Shown here one piece after another: positions 29,050 to 37,464 of a stretch of DNA of 64,000 nt (positions are counted from its first letter, which is position 1; each line of letters starts with the position of its first letter). The translations under genes were made by a program, and so were the position numbers. Location: assembly GCF_001662075.1 (NCBI RefSeq), contig NZ_LYPL01000001.1:682001-746000 (forward strand), given 5' to 3'. Origin of the DNA: Rhizobium bangladeshense (GTDB taxonomy: Bacteria > Pseudomonadota > Alphaproteobacteria > Rhizobiales > Rhizobiaceae). The notes under the pieces are model-generated. The model was not told where the DNA came from. It did no database searches and was given only the letters and a program-made list of their open reading frames with translations.

Positions 29050-29418
29050 TTACTTATCCGGCTCACAGACGCGCAGCCGATGCCCGTCCGGATCGAGAAC
29101 GACGAAGGTCGGGCCGAAATCCAGCTCCGTCAGTTCCTGGGCGATCGGCAGGCCGCGCTGGCGCCAGTCCTCATACTGCCTGGCGACGGCATTTTCCCCC
29201 GCCACCATGAAGGCCACTTCGCCCCGGTTGCCGATGGCGGAGGGCTGTGGTTCGACCTTGCTGCGCCGCCAGAGGCCGAGCGTGAAGCCGCCGTCGAGCG
29301 GAAAGGCGACGAAATTCGGCGCCTCCACAGCCGGTTCGCGGTTCAGGAGGTTGCGGTAGAAGCCGGCGCTCTCGCCGGGATCCTTGACGTAGAGGATAAT
29401 CAGATTGGGGCTGGTCAT
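29050..29418 (-). CDS. VOC-family (glyoxalase/bleomycin-resistance-like) protein
   Basis: This 122-residue metal-dependent-type protein has two beta-alpha-beta-beta-beta units: LIILYVKDPGESAGFYRNLL starts the first and FVVLDPDGHRLRVCEP ends the second. Members include glyoxalases, dioxygenases and resistance proteins; the substrate cannot be predicted. The ATG at 29418 is chosen because upstream codons are Arg/Cys-rich and unlike the family. Centred about 55 bp upstream is an operator (29463-29485) that is repeated next to the YafY-type regulator gene, so that regulator probably controls this gene. Confidence 0.9.
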   Translation of the reverse strand: MTSPNLIILYVKDPGESAGFYRNLLNREPAVEAPNFVAFPLDGGFTLGLWRRSKVEPQPSAIGNRGEVAFMVAGENAVARQYEDWRQRGLPIAQELTELDFGPTFVVLDPDGHRLRVCEPDK

Positions 29419-29462
29419 TTCGGTTCTCCCGTTGCTGCTAAATGGGCACGGCGAGGACCGGC

Positions 29463-29485
29463 CTGCTGCCAATTTATGGCAGCAG
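29463..29485. promoter_or_regulatory. Operator copy 1, upstream of the VOC gene
   Basis: CTGCTGCCA-ATTTA-TGGCAGCAG is a perfect inverted repeat (11-bp arms if the flanking bases 29461-29462 and 29486-29487 are included). Its near edge is 44 nt before the VOC start codon. The same pattern recurs at 29851-29873 with two substitutions outside the outer hexamers. The probable binder is the YafY/WYL regulator encoded just to the right. Confidence 0.75.
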
Positions 29486-29543
29486 GCGCTGACGGCGCTG
29501 CGAAAGCAGCGCCTCGTTCTCGGCCGGCGATGTGGATGATGGT

Positions 29544-29804
29544 CTAAAGCGAAAAACGGCTCTCGCGGCGCGGATCGCGTCCATCCATGAAGCCGAGGTC
29601 GCGCTTGCGGCAATCCGGCGCCGCCTCGAGATCGAGGCCGGTGTGGTTTGCACTGCGAATCCGAAAGATGCTCATGACCAGGTGCCGAAGGCCGAAGTGC
29701 TCGGACTGGCCGACATCGGCGAAAGTTTCCGCCGAAATGACATCAGCAAAGGTGTCGACTGCAAAACGGTCACTGGCTTGGCGGATGAGTGAAGATGTTG
29801 CCAT
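29544..29804 (-). CDS. Small hypothetical protein (86 aa) with an operator-linked promoter
   Basis: I do not recognise a named family. The gene is supported by a strong ribosome site (AAAGGAG, 8 nt before the ATG at 29804) and by the second copy of the operator 46 nt upstream of its start. The product is polar, without signal peptide or membrane helix, and ends in an Arg-rich tail (CRKRDLGFMDGRDPRRESRF). That tail recalls the LRDIGL-type end of DUF1127 proteins, but the match is too weak to assign. It lies between the YafY-type gene and the VOC gene, all leftward. Confidence 0.65.
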   Translation of the reverse strand: MATSSLIRQASDRFAVDTFADVISAETFADVGQSEHFGLRHLVMSIFRIRSANHTGLDLEAAPDCRKRDLGFMDGRDPRRESRFSL

Positions 29805-29850
29805 GATCAGTACTCCTTTCTAGTGAAATTGAGACTGATCATAACGCCAA

Positions 29851-29873
29851 CTGCTGACAGTTTATGGCAGCAG
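29851..29873. promoter_or_regulatory. Operator copy 2, between the YafY-type regulator and the small gene
   Basis: CTGCTGACA-GTTTA-TGGCAGCAG is an imperfect inverted repeat (one mismatch per arm) matching copy 1. It begins 46 nt before the start of the 86-codon gene and ends 3 bp from the yafY-like stop codon. Conserved spacing to two different start codons supports a real regulatory site. Confidence 0.75.
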
Positions 29874-29876
29874 CAT

Positions 29877-30572
29877 TTATCTCTCGATCGGCACGTCCTG
29901 CGTCTCGCGCCACTCCTTGAGAAGCACCGTGCGGCGGCGCGGATAACGCATCTCATGCAGTGCCATGTCGATGATGCGATCGGTGCGGAAATGGCGAAAA
30001 TCCTGGCGCAGCTCGCACCAGGCCATGAGCACGCGCACGTGCTCGAAATAACCAAGCGCGAAAGGCCAGACGCGGCGGCGCGAGATCCGGCCCTGTTCGT
30101 CGCCGTAATGCAGCTCGAGAATACGCTCCAGGCGGATCGCCCTGCGGATGGCCGAGACATCGGCGCTGTCTTCATCCCGGCGTTTGGGGCCGACGAAGAG
30201 AGCGGCCGAATCGATCATTTCACGCAAATCGGCCGGCAGTACGGCGGCGATCTTGGCCAGCGCATCGGCGCCGGCGCCGGCAAGCCGCGGCTCGGCGGCG
30301 CGAGCCACCCAGCGCGAGCCGAGCACCAGAGCCTCCAGCTCTTCCTCGGAAAACATCATCGGCGGCAGCATGAAACCGGGCTTCAGCACATAACCGATGC
30401 CGGCTTCGCCTTCGATCATCGCGCCCTGGGCCTGCAGGCTGGCGATATCGCGATAGAGTGTGCGCAGGCTGACCCCGGTCTCCTGAGCGAGCACGGTGCC
30501 GGTCACCGGCCTGCGATAACGCCGAAGCGTCTGGAGCAGCGTCAGGAGCCGTTCCGAACGGGCGACGGGCAT
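29877..30572 (-). CDS. YafY-type transcriptional regulator (HTH plus WYL domain)
   Basis: The 231-residue protein has an N-terminal winged helix (RSERLLTLLQTLRRYR, then TGVSLRTLYRDIASLQAQG) and a C-terminal WYL domain (from about 140; RILELHYGDEQGR to RVWPFALGYFEHVRVLMAWCE). WYL regulators sense small ligands or nucleic acids and often control neighbouring genes. Here the likely targets are the two leftward genes below it, because each has a copy of one inverted repeat. It follows nudC by 4 bp, so it may be read from the HIT-nudC promoter as well. Confidence 0.93.
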   Translation of the reverse strand: MPVARSERLLTLLQTLRRYRRPVTGTVLAQETGVSLRTLYRDIASLQAQGAMIEGEAGIGYVLKPGFMLPPMMFSEEELEALVLGSRWVARAAEPRLAGAGADALAKIAAVLPADLREMIDSAALFVGPKRRDEDSADVSAIRRAIRLERILELHYGDEQGRISRRRVWPFALGYFEHVRVLMAWCELRQDFRHFRTDRIIDMALHEMRYPRRRTVLLKEWRETQDVPIER

Positions 30573-30576
30573 GGCA

Positions 30577-31536
30577 CTAGCGCTTCCACTCCACCCAGTC
30601 GCGCATCAGGCGGTGGGCGATCGCCCCTTTCGGCGGCGAGGCCTTGCCATTGGCGCCTGGACGCTCGAGCATCTCGAGCGTTTCCTCGCGGGTAAACCAG
30701 CGGCAATCCTCCAACTCGGTCTCATCGCGCTTGATCTCGGTGGATTTCGCCTCGGCGTAACAGCCGATCATCAGCGAATGCGGCATCGGCCAGGGCTGCG
30801 AGGCGTGATAGCGGATACGGCCGGTGCGGATGCCCGATTCCTCCAGCGTTTCACGGCGCACTGCATTCTCGATCGTCTCCCCGGGCTCGACGAAGCCGGC
30901 AAGACAGGAATACATGCCGGGCGCAAAATGCGGGCTGCGGCCGAGCAGGCAGAGGTCGCGGCTCTCGTCGATCGTCAGCATGATGACGACGGGGTCGGTG
31001 CGGGGAAAGATCATGTGCTCGCAGGCGGCACAGACACGCTTGTAACCGCCGATATGAATTTCCATAGCCGAGCCGCAGCGGCCGCAGAAGCGGTTGTCGC
31101 CGTTCCAGCGAATGAGGCTGGCGGCCTGGGCGAATTCGCCGAGCAACACCTCGTCGATCAGCATTTCGCGAAACAGCGTACGGCCGTCGGCGGGCTTGTA
31201 CTGGCTGGCGAGATCCTCGACGTCGATGCCGACGGGAACGGCGAGGCGGGGCTCGCCGGTCCTTCGATAGCCGAGAAGCACCGTCTCGTCCCAATCCGGC
31301 TGCAGTTCCTGCAGCTCGTAGCGGGCAAAGAGCGGATCGAGCACCTGGCCGTCATGCTTCAGCACCAGCTTGTCCCTGGCGAAGGCGAAGATATGGGTGC
31401 CTTCCCTCGCCAGCGCCCTTTCGACCGACTTTTCGTCGCGATGTTCGGAATCGCGATTGAGGTCGTTGGCGGCAAAGGCGGTGAGATTGCTGGGCTCCGG
31501 ATGCGGCACGTCCGAATCGAAAAGCGAATGACTCAT
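30577..31536 (-). CDS. nudC: NAD(H) pyrophosphatase / RNA-decapping Nudix hydrolase NudC
   Basis: NudC cleaves NADH to NMNH and AMP and can remove NAD caps from RNA. The 319-residue protein has the N-terminal domain, a zinc ribbon (CGRCG and CAAC), and the Nudix box GFVEPGETIENAVRRETLEE near 215-234. The NudC-specific SQPWPMPHSLM motif downstream separates it from other Nudix enzymes. Its start overlaps the end of the HIT gene by 4 bp, so the two are translationally coupled, and the yafY-type regulator follows. Confidence 0.95.
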   Translation of the reverse strand: MSHSLFDSDVPHPEPSNLTAFAANDLNRDSEHRDEKSVERALAREGTHIFAFARDKLVLKHDGQVLDPLFARYELQELQPDWDETVLLGYRRTGEPRLAVPVGIDVEDLASQYKPADGRTLFREMLIDEVLLGEFAQAASLIRWNGDNRFCGRCGSAMEIHIGGYKRVCAACEHMIFPRTDPVVIMLTIDESRDLCLLGRSPHFAPGMYSCLAGFVEPGETIENAVRRETLEESGIRTGRIRYHASQPWPMPHSLMIGCYAEAKSTEIKRDETELEDCRWFTREETLEMLERPGANGKASPPKGAIAHRLMRDWVEWKR

Positions 31537-31949
31537 GATGAAAGGGCTTCCCGCAGCTTCGCTATGAATTCGTCTCTTTTCCCGTGTTCGTAGGGCTTAG
31601 CGCGCCCGAAGCCCCAGACAGGACCCGGCCAGTTGGCATCGCCTTCGAAGCGGGCAATGACATGAACATGAAGCTGGCGGACGATGTTGCCAAGAGCCCC
31701 GACATTGATTTTTGTCGCGCCGGTGATCTCTTTGAGCGCCTTGGCGGTGAGCTCCGTCTCGAAGGCGAGCAGCACCTGATCGAGCGGCGTCAGCTCGAAG
31801 ATTTCGGTGATATCGGCCCGGCGCGGCACGAGAATGAGCCAGGGCCAGCGGGCATCCTTCGACAATCTGAGATCACAGAGGCCGGTGACCATGACGCTGA
31901 TGCTGTCGTTTTCCAGCCGGGGGTCGAGCATAAAGCCGTTCAAGGGCAT
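31533..31949 (-). CDS. HIT-domain protein
   Basis: Histidine-triad proteins hydrolyse nucleotide conjugates such as AMP-lysine or dinucleoside polyphosphates. This one, about 139 residues, has the triad region RQLHVHVIARF, which shows HxH followed by Ile-Ala rather than a third His, a form found in some HIT branches. The start is uncertain. AGGAGG at 31951-31956 is too close to the ATG at 31949 but lies 7 nt before an in-frame TTG at 31943. A TTG at 31967 is also open. It heads the HIT-nudC-yafY group, and both NudC and HIT act on nucleotide conjugates. Confidence 0.88.
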   Translation of the reverse strand: MPLNGFMLDPRLENDSISVMVTGLCDLRLSKDARWPWLILVPRRADITEIFELTPLDQVLLAFETELTAKALKEITGATKINVGALGNIVRQLHVHVIARFEGDANWPGPVWGFGRAKPYEHGKRDEFIAKLREALSS

Positions 31950-31993
31950 TCCTCCTGTCTTTTCCAACGACTAGCAGTTTTTTATCATGTTGG

Positions 31994-32022
31994 CTTGCAT
32001 TTGATGACGATATTGCCGATAT
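31994..32022 (+). promoter_or_regulatory. ffs promoter
   Basis: CTTGCA (31994-31999), a 17-bp spacer and CGATAT (32017-32022) closely match the rhizobial sigma70 consensus. The expected start near 32028-32030 coincides with the base of the SRP RNA stem. Confidence 0.75.
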
Positions 32023-32027
32023 GTGCA

Positions 32028-32131
32028 TCCGGGAGGTTGGTGGTGGACGAGCCACTCGCCAACCGGGTCAGGTCCGGAAGGAAGCAGCCCTAACGAGCCC
32101 GGCACGGGTCATCGTGCCAGCCTCCCACCTT
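32028..32131 (+). ncRNA. ffs: Signal recognition particle RNA (4.5S type)
   Basis: This is the small bacterial SRP RNA that with Ffh targets nascent membrane proteins. The universal domain IV core GTCAGGTCCGGAAGGAAGCA is present at 32067-32086, and a long terminal stem closes with GGGAGG (32031-32036) and CCTCCC (32121-32126). Exact ends are estimated from this pairing. It is followed 43 bp later by dnaX, the common arrangement in alphaproteobacteria. Confidence 0.95.
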
Positions 32132-32173
32132 CTCTTTCCGAAGTGCCCGGCAATCCGGGCGACAAGCAGGGCG

Positions 32174-34045
32174 ATGAGCGACACCGAGCGACAATCAAAA
32201 GATGCCGCCTCGACGGGCACCGGATACCGGGTGCTGGCTCGCAAATACCGCCCCAAGGATTTCACGGATCTGATGGTCGGCCAGGAGCCGATGGTCCGCA
32301 CGCTCACCAACGCCTTCGAGACCGGCCGCATCGCGCAGGCCTATATGCTGACCGGCGTGCGCGGCGTCGGCAAGACTACGACGGCGCGCATCCTGGCGCG
32401 GGCGCTGAACTACAAGACGACAGAGATCGACAAGCCGACGATCGACCTCCGCACCCCCGGCGAACATTGCCAGGCGATCATGGAAGGCCGGCATGTCGAC
32501 GTGATCGAAATGGATGCCGCCTCCCATACCGGTATCGACGATATACGAGAGATCATCGAACAGGTGCGCTACCGGCCGGTTTCGGCGCGCTACAAGGTCT
32601 ATATCATCGACGAAGTGCATATGCTGTCGACGCAGGCCTTCAACGGTCTGCTGAAGACGCTGGAAGAGCCGCCGGAACATGTGAAATTCATCTTCGCCAC
32701 CACCGAAATCCGCAAGGTGCCGATCACCGTGCTGTCGCGCTGCCAGCGTTTCGACCTGCGCCGCATCAGCGCGTCGGACCTTGTCGGCCTGTTTACGACG
32801 ATCGCGGCCAAGGAGGGCATTGAGGCGGAAGCGGATGCGCTGGCGATGATCGCACGCGCTGCCGAAGGCTCGGCGCGCGACGGCCTGTCGCTGCTCGATC
32901 AGGCGATCGCCCATGGCGCCGGCGCCGTGCAGGCGGAAGCCGTGCGCGGCATGCTTGGCCTTGCCGACCGCGCCCGGATCGTCGATCTCTTCCAGCATAT
33001 CGTCAAAGGCGATGTCGCCGGCGCCCTCGGCGAATTCCAGAGCCAGTACGAGGCCGGCGCCAATCCGGTGGTCGTGCTGACCGATCTTGCCGATTTCACC
33101 CATCTGGTGACGCGGCTAAAATATGTGCCGGATGCGGCAAACGATCCCTCGCTGAGCGAGATCGAGCGCACGAAAGCGGCGGAACTGGCCAAGGGCGTGG
33201 CGGTGACGACGCTGTCGCGCATCTGGCAGATGCTGCTGAAGGGTATTCCCGAAACAGAAGGCTCGTCGCGCACGGCAGGGGCGGCCGAAATGGTGCTGAT
33301 CCGGCTGGCGCATGCCGCACATCTCCCGGCGCCCGAGGATGCGGCACGGCGTCTTGCCGAATTTTCCGGCGACGCCGCCGGCTTGCGCCCCTCCTCCCCG
33401 TCGTCCGGCGGTGGTGGCGGCAACGGAACACGGGTTCCCTATCAGAGCAGCGTCGCGGCGCGGGCCCCGGAGCCGACACCGCGGCCGCAGCCCTCAGGGC
33501 CGACCGCGATGCTGCGCGCCGTCCCCAATCCGGAACCGCATACAATCGGCCGCGTCGAGACGAAGCCGGTTGAAGCGCCGAAGCCGCTGGTCCCGGTCAA
33601 TTCAATCGGCGATATCGTCGACCTCGCGGCCGAAAAGCGGGACGTCAAGCTGAAGGCATTGGTGCGCAACTTCGTGCGGCCCGTCCGCATCGAGCCTGGC
33701 CGGCTGGACGTGAATCTCACCGAGGGCGCGCCAGGCACGCTGCTAAATGAGCTCGCCGTCAAACTCAAGGAATGGACAGGCATCCACTGGATCGTCAGCA
33801 CCAGCCGCGAAGAGGGCGGGCCGACGATGGTGGAGGCGGAAGCCAAGGCACAGCAACAGCGGGTCAGCGACGCCCGCCAGGACCCCGATGTCGCCGCCAT
33901 TCTTGCGCAGTTTCCGGGCGCCAAGATCATCGACGTGCGCGTCAGGGCGCCGACGCCGGAGGAGGAAGCGGAAGAGGCGACACCACCTGCCGCCGCCGAA
34001 TCCGAAGAAGGTGATATCCTGCCGGGCGACGACATAGAATTCTAA
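32174..34045 (+). CDS. dnaX: DNA polymerase III subunit gamma/tau
   Basis: DnaX is the ATPase of the clamp loader and links the replicase to the helicase. From the ATG at 32174 it has 623 residues, with Walker [13 protein letters not shown] at about 61-72, Walker B DEVHML near 146 and the SRC motif [10 protein letters not shown]. The zinc module usually formed by four Cys between the P-loop and DAAS is reduced to one Cys ([20 protein letters not shown]). A Pro-rich linker (about 395-490) and a C-terminal tau domain follow. I saw no clear slippery site for a gamma form. The gene lies just after ffs and before the ybaB-like gene. Confidence 0.97.
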   Translation: MSDTERQSKDAASTGTGYRVLARKYRPKDFTDLMVGQEPMVRTLTNAFETGRIAQAYMLTGVRGVGKTTTARILARALNYKTTEIDKPTIDLRTPGEHCQAIMEGRHVDVIEMDAASHTGIDDIREIIEQVRYRPVSARYKVYIIDEVHMLSTQAFNGLLKTLEEPPEHVKFIFATTEIRKVPITVLSRCQRFDLRRISASDLVGLFTTIAAKEGIEAEADALAMIARAAEGSARDGLSLLDQAIAHGAGAVQAEAVRGMLGLADRARIVDLFQHIVKGDVAGALGEFQSQYEAGANPVVVLTDLADFTHLVTRLKYVPDAANDPSLSEIERTKAAELAKGVAVTTLSRIWQMLLKGIPETEGSSRTAGAAEMVLIRLAHAAHLPAPEDAARRLAEFSGDAAGLRPSSPSSGGGGGNGTRVPYQSSVAARAPEPTPRPQPSGPTAMLRAVPNPEPHTIGRVETKPVEAPKPLVPVNSIGDIVDLAAEKRDVKLKALVRNFVRPVRIEPGRLDVNLTEGAPGTLLNELAVKLKEWTGIHWIVSTSREEGGPTMVEAEAKAQQQRVSDARQDPDVAAILAQFPGAKIIDVRVRAPTPEEEAEEATPPAAAESEEGDILPGDDIEF

Positions 34046-34067
34046 GATTTCAAGAAGGAGCGAGACG

Positions 34068-34391
34068 ATGCGCGACATCATGGGCATGATGGGCAAAGTC
34101 AAGGAAATGCAGGCCAAGATGGAGCAGATGCAGGCGGAGATCGCCGAGCTCTCGGCCGAAGGCAAGGCGGGCGGTGGCCTCGTCACCGTCGTTATGTCAG
34201 GCAAGGGCGAGCTGAAGAGCCTGAAGATCGACCCGTCGCTGTTCAAGGAGGACGATGTCGAGATCCTCGAGGACCTGATCGTCGCCGCCCACAAGGACGC
34301 CAAGGACAAGGCCGAAGCGCTCGCCGCCGAAAAGACCAAGGCGCTGACCGCCGGCCTGCCGATCCCGCCCGGCTTCAAGCTGCCGTTCTGA
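34068..34391 (+). CDS. YbaB/EbfC-family nucleoid-associated protein
   Basis: The 107-residue protein begins with the Met-rich helix [20 protein letters not shown] and continues into the family core ([27 protein letters not shown]). YbaB/EbfC proteins are dimeric DNA-binding proteins that affect nucleoid shape and gene expression. The placement between dnaX and recR is the classical dnaX-ybaB-recR cluster, here interrupted by a MOSC gene on the other strand. It starts 22 bp after dnaX. Confidence 0.96.
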   Translation: MRDIMGMMGKVKEMQAKMEQMQAEIAELSAEGKAGGGLVTVVMSGKGELKSLKIDPSLFKEDDVEILEDLIVAAHKDAKDKAEALAAEKTKALTAGLPIPPGFKLPF

Positions 34392-34464
34392 TAACAGGCG
34401 ATTCAATTCCGTACTATCACTCGGTACGGCTATTGCGCTCGCGTTGGGCGGAAGAAATCCGTTC

Positions 34465-35082
34465 TCAGCGATGCATTTCCAGCATCGCCCGCAGCTTGTG
34501 ATGAATAGGAGCGGCGAGATATCGCGTCCGGTCCGCCTCCGAAAGCCGTCGACCGAAAGTTTCCATCAGCTCCGGCATCTTGACCTTTTCTCCGGCAAAG
34601 GGCTGGTGCTCCACCGGCATTCCAGCTTCGGCGATGCCGCCGCGGATGACGCGGCAATAGATGCCGGGGCGGGCGGCATCGGTATAGCGCTTGACGAAAT
34701 TCGAATCGGCCATCCTGGCGGCGAAGGTGGCGCAGGGGATGCGGCATGCGCTGACTTCGAGGACGAGATCGCCTGATATGATGCGGTCGCCGACGGAAAC
34801 GTCGCGATTGTCGAGGTCCGATATCACCATGTTTTCGCCGAAGGTGCCGGGGCTGTAGTGCCGGCCAAGTTCTTGTGCCCACCAGTCGAGCGTCAGCGAT
34901 CCCTCGATATAGACCGCCTGATCAACGCCGCCATGATGTTTGCGGTTGCAGATCGCGTCGCCGACCAGGCCTTCGGCATCGATCATCACGGCGCCGTTGA
35001 CGGCGTGTTTGAAGATGCCGGTCTTGTAGCTCTTGCCGGGCAGCCTTTCTGCATTGCCTCTACACAGCGCCAGGATTTTCAT
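34465..35082 (-). CDS. MOSC-domain protein (YiiM-like)
   Basis: MOSC domains bind the molybdenum cofactor sulfide and occur in sulfurases and in N-hydroxylated base reductases such as E. coli YiiM. The 205-residue protein shows GDAICNRKHHGGVDQAVYIE and the conserved Cys stretch VSACRIPCATFAARM, followed by a C-terminal three-helix extension (RYLAAPIHHKLRAMLEMH), as in YiiM. The ATG at 35082 is preferred; one at 35121 is in frame and would reach close to the divergent recR start. The gene is inserted on the opposite strand between ybaB and recR. Confidence 0.9.
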   Translation of the reverse strand: MKILALCRGNAERLPGKSYKTGIFKHAVNGAVMIDAEGLVGDAICNRKHHGGVDQAVYIEGSLTLDWWAQELGRHYSPGTFGENMVISDLDNRDVSVGDRIISGDLVLEVSACRIPCATFAARMADSNFVKRYTDAARPGIYCRVIRGGIAEAGMPVEHQPFAGEKVKMPELMETFGRRLSEADRTRYLAAPIHHKLRAMLEMHR

Positions 35083-35139
35083 GAGACGGTCGATCCTTCC
35101 GCGATTCCGTTTTCGTTGCATATCAGCTAAGAACGGCGC

Positions 35140-35745
35140 ATGGCAAAACGAGTCACCGGCCCCGAAATCGAAAAACTCATCCAGCTTCTGGCGAAGGTGC
35201 CGGGCCTCGGGCCGCGCTCGGCGCGCCGGGCGGCACTGCATCTGATCAAGAAGAAGGACCAGCTGCTCGGCCCGCTGTCGAATGCGATGGGCGAGGCCTA
35301 TGACAAGGTGAAGATCTGCTCGCGCTGCGGCAATGTCGACACCGCCGATCCCTGCACCGTCTGCACCGACACGCAGCGCGATCAATCCGTCATCATCGTC
35401 GTCGAGAATGTCTCGGACCTCTGGGCGCTGGAGCGGGCGGGCGCGATGAACGCCGCCTATCACGTGCTCGGCGGCACGTTGTCGCCGCTCGACGGGATCG
35501 GCCCCGACGATCTCAATATTCGCGGGCTGATCGACCGGATCGGCGAAGGCGGCATCCGCGAGCTGATCATCGCCGTCAACGCCACCGTCGAAGGGCAGAC
35601 GACGGCACATTACATTACCGACCAGCTGCAGGGACTCGACGTGAAGATCACGCGGCTGGCGCATGGCGTGCCTGTTGGCGGCGAACTTGACTATCTCGAC
35701 GAGGGCACGCTTGCGGCGGCGCTACGGGCGCGGACAGTGATATGA
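35140..35745 (+). CDS. recR: Recombination protein RecR
   Basis: RecR works with RecF and RecO to load RecA at single-strand gaps. The 201-residue length is normal. The helix-hairpin-helix [20 protein letters not shown], the zinc motif [16 protein letters not shown] and the Toprim domain ([15 protein letters not shown], then [12 protein letters not shown]) are all present. Its stop codon overlaps the first possible start of the lytic transglycosylase gene, so the two may be coupled although unrelated in function. Confidence 0.98.
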   Translation: MAKRVTGPEIEKLIQLLAKVPGLGPRSARRAALHLIKKKDQLLGPLSNAMGEAYDKVKICSRCGNVDTADPCTVCTDTQRDQSVIIVVENVSDLWALERAGAMNAAYHVLGGTLSPLDGIGPDDLNIRGLIDRIGEGGIRELIIAVNATVEGQTTAHYITDQLQGLDVKITRLAHGVPVGGELDYLDEGTLAAALRARTVI

Positions 35746-35756
35746 AGGGGATTTAT

Positions 35757-36995
35757 ATGCCGCGAATACTCGCACTCGCTTTTGTGGCCGTCCTCCTCCC
35801 CCTCACCGCCCACGCAGCCCCATCGAAAACCGATGTTGAGGCGCAATTCGAAAGCTGGGTGCAGAAGGATCTCTGGCAGCAAGCCAAGGCCGGCGGCATT
35901 TCCGAGCAGACTTTCAAGGCCGCTTTCTCGGGCGTCGCGCTGAATTGGAACCTGCCGGATCTCGCTCCGCCGGGGTTCCCGCCGCCGAAGGAGCAGAAAC
36001 AGACGCAGGCGGAGTTTTCCTCGCCCGGTCCCTATTTCAACGAGGACCATTTGAAGAGGCTTGCCGCAACCGGACGCGGCTTTGCCGCACAATATGGCTC
36101 GACGCTGAAGCGGATCGAGAAGACCTACGGCGTGCCGGGGTCGATCGTGCTCGCCATCTGGGGCCGGGAGACGGGCTTCGGCGCGGCGAAGATCCCGAAT
36201 TCGGCGATCGAGGTACTGGCGACCAAGGCCTTCATGTCGACCCGCAAGGAAATGTTCCGCACCGAGCTGATGGCGGCGCTGCATATTCTCGACGGCGGCG
36301 ACGTGACGCCCGCCGATTTCAAGAGCTCGTGGGCCGGCGCGCTCGGCCAGCCGCAATTCATGCCGACGAGCTATCTGAAATATGCGGTGGATTTCGATGG
36401 CGACGGGCACCGCAACATCTGGACCTCCGTGCCGGATACGCTTGCCTCGATCGCCAATTACCTTGTCAAGAAAGGCTGGCAGCGTGACCGCGACTGGGGC
36501 TTCGAGGTATCGATCCCGGAGGCAGTTTCCTGCGCGCAGGAGGGTCCCGACCTCGCGAAGCCGCTTTCGCATTGGGCCTCGCTCGGCATCGAGCGCATCT
36601 CCGGCAAGAACTTCCCCTCGGGCGAGATGAACGCGCAAAGCATGATGCTCGTGCCGGCCGGCCGCGACGGGCCTGAATTCATCGTCACCCCGAATTTCTA
36701 TATCATCAAGGAATACAACAACTCCGATCTCTATGCGCTCTATATCGGCAATCTCGCTGACCGGATCGCCTCCAACGGCGGCGGCTTCCAGGGCCGATGG
36801 GGCGATGTCGGCAAGATGCTGCGTTCGGATGTCGCCGCCATGCAGAAGGCGCTGGAGCGGCAGGGCTATGATGTCGGTGGTTCCGACGGCCTGCCGGGCT
36901 ACAAGACGCGGCGCTCGATCGGCCAGTGGCAGGCGAAGAACGGCATGAAGCCGACCTGCTTTCCCGAGGCCACGATGAAAGGCAAACTGAAGTAG
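35757..36995 (+). CDS. MltB-type lytic murein transglycosylase with peptidoglycan-binding domain
   Basis: The enzyme cleaves peptidoglycan to 1,6-anhydromuropeptides in the periplasm. A signal peptide (MPRILALAFVAVLLPLTAHA) precedes the SLT_2 catalytic domain, with the catalytic Glu in IWGRETGFG and the family motifs GALGQPQFMPTSY and DFDGDGHRNIW. A C-terminal PG-binding domain has VAAMQKALERQGYDVGGSDG. I chose the ATG at 35757, which has AAGGGGAT upstream and starts the signal peptide directly; the ATG at 35742 overlapping recR (ATGA) adds five residues and may also be used. Confidence 0.95.
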   Translation: MPRILALAFVAVLLPLTAHAAPSKTDVEAQFESWVQKDLWQQAKAGGISEQTFKAAFSGVALNWNLPDLAPPGFPPPKEQKQTQAEFSSPGPYFNEDHLKRLAATGRGFAAQYGSTLKRIEKTYGVPGSIVLAIWGRETGFGAAKIPNSAIEVLATKAFMSTRKEMFRTELMAALHILDGGDVTPADFKSSWAGALGQPQFMPTSYLKYAVDFDGDGHRNIWTSVPDTLASIANYLVKKGWQRDRDWGFEVSIPEAVSCAQEGPDLAKPLSHWASLGIERISGKNFPSGEMNAQSMMLVPAGRDGPEFIVTPNFYIIKEYNNSDLYALYIGNLADRIASNGGGFQGRWGDVGKMLRSDVAAMQKALERQGYDVGGSDGLPGYKTRRSIGQWQAKNGMKPTCFPEATMKGKLK

Positions 36996-37000
36996 CCGTT

Positions 37001-37456
37001 TCAGAGGTCGCGCTTCAGCCCTTCATGGCTCGCGACGAAGCCGAGCTTCTCGTAGAAACGGATCGAATCCGCCCGCGTCTTGTCCGATGTCAGCTGAACG
37101 AGACCGCAGCCCCGCTCGACACATTGGGTGATCGCCCATTCGATGAATTGAGAGCCGAGGCCGGAACCGCGGAAATCCCGGGCGATACGCACGCTTTCGA
37201 TCTGTCCGCGCCACATGCCTGTTCTCGAAAGGCCGGGAACGAAGCTCAGCTGCAGACAGCCGACGAGCTGATCGTCCGTATCGCTGGCGACGGCCAGCAT
37301 CTGATTGGCATCCGCCTCGATTGCGGCGAAAGCCGAGAGATAGCGCGCATCGATGGGGTCCGAGACGATCTCCCTGGCGCTGCCGAGATCGTCATCGGCC
37401 AAGAGCCGGACGATGGCGGCAAGATCGGATTGGCGGGCGAGCCTAAAACTGAACAT
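37001..37456 (-). CDS. GNAT-family N-acetyltransferase
   Basis: This 151-residue single-domain acetyltransferase carries the acetyl-CoA binding stretch SVRIARDFRGSGLGSQFIEW and a C-terminal SIRFYEKLGFVASHEG that is very typical of the family. The substrate is unknown. It lies 8 bp downstream of the MFS transporter gene on the same strand, so the two are probably co-transcribed and may serve the same detoxification or resistance function. That link is inference only. It converges with the lytic transglycosylase gene. Confidence 0.92.
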   Translation of the reverse strand: MFSFRLARQSDLAAIVRLLADDDLGSAREIVSDPIDARYLSAFAAIEADANQMLAVASDTDDQLVGCLQLSFVPGLSRTGMWRGQIESVRIARDFRGSGLGSQFIEWAITQCVERGCGLVQLTSDKTRADSIRFYEKLGFVASHEGLKRDL

Positions 37457-37464
37457 GCCACTCC

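Noticed and set aside
29532..29792. 86-codon plus-strand frame opposite the small leftward gene
   Set aside because: The minus-strand frame has a strong ribosome site and an operator at promoter distance; the plus-strand frame has neither.
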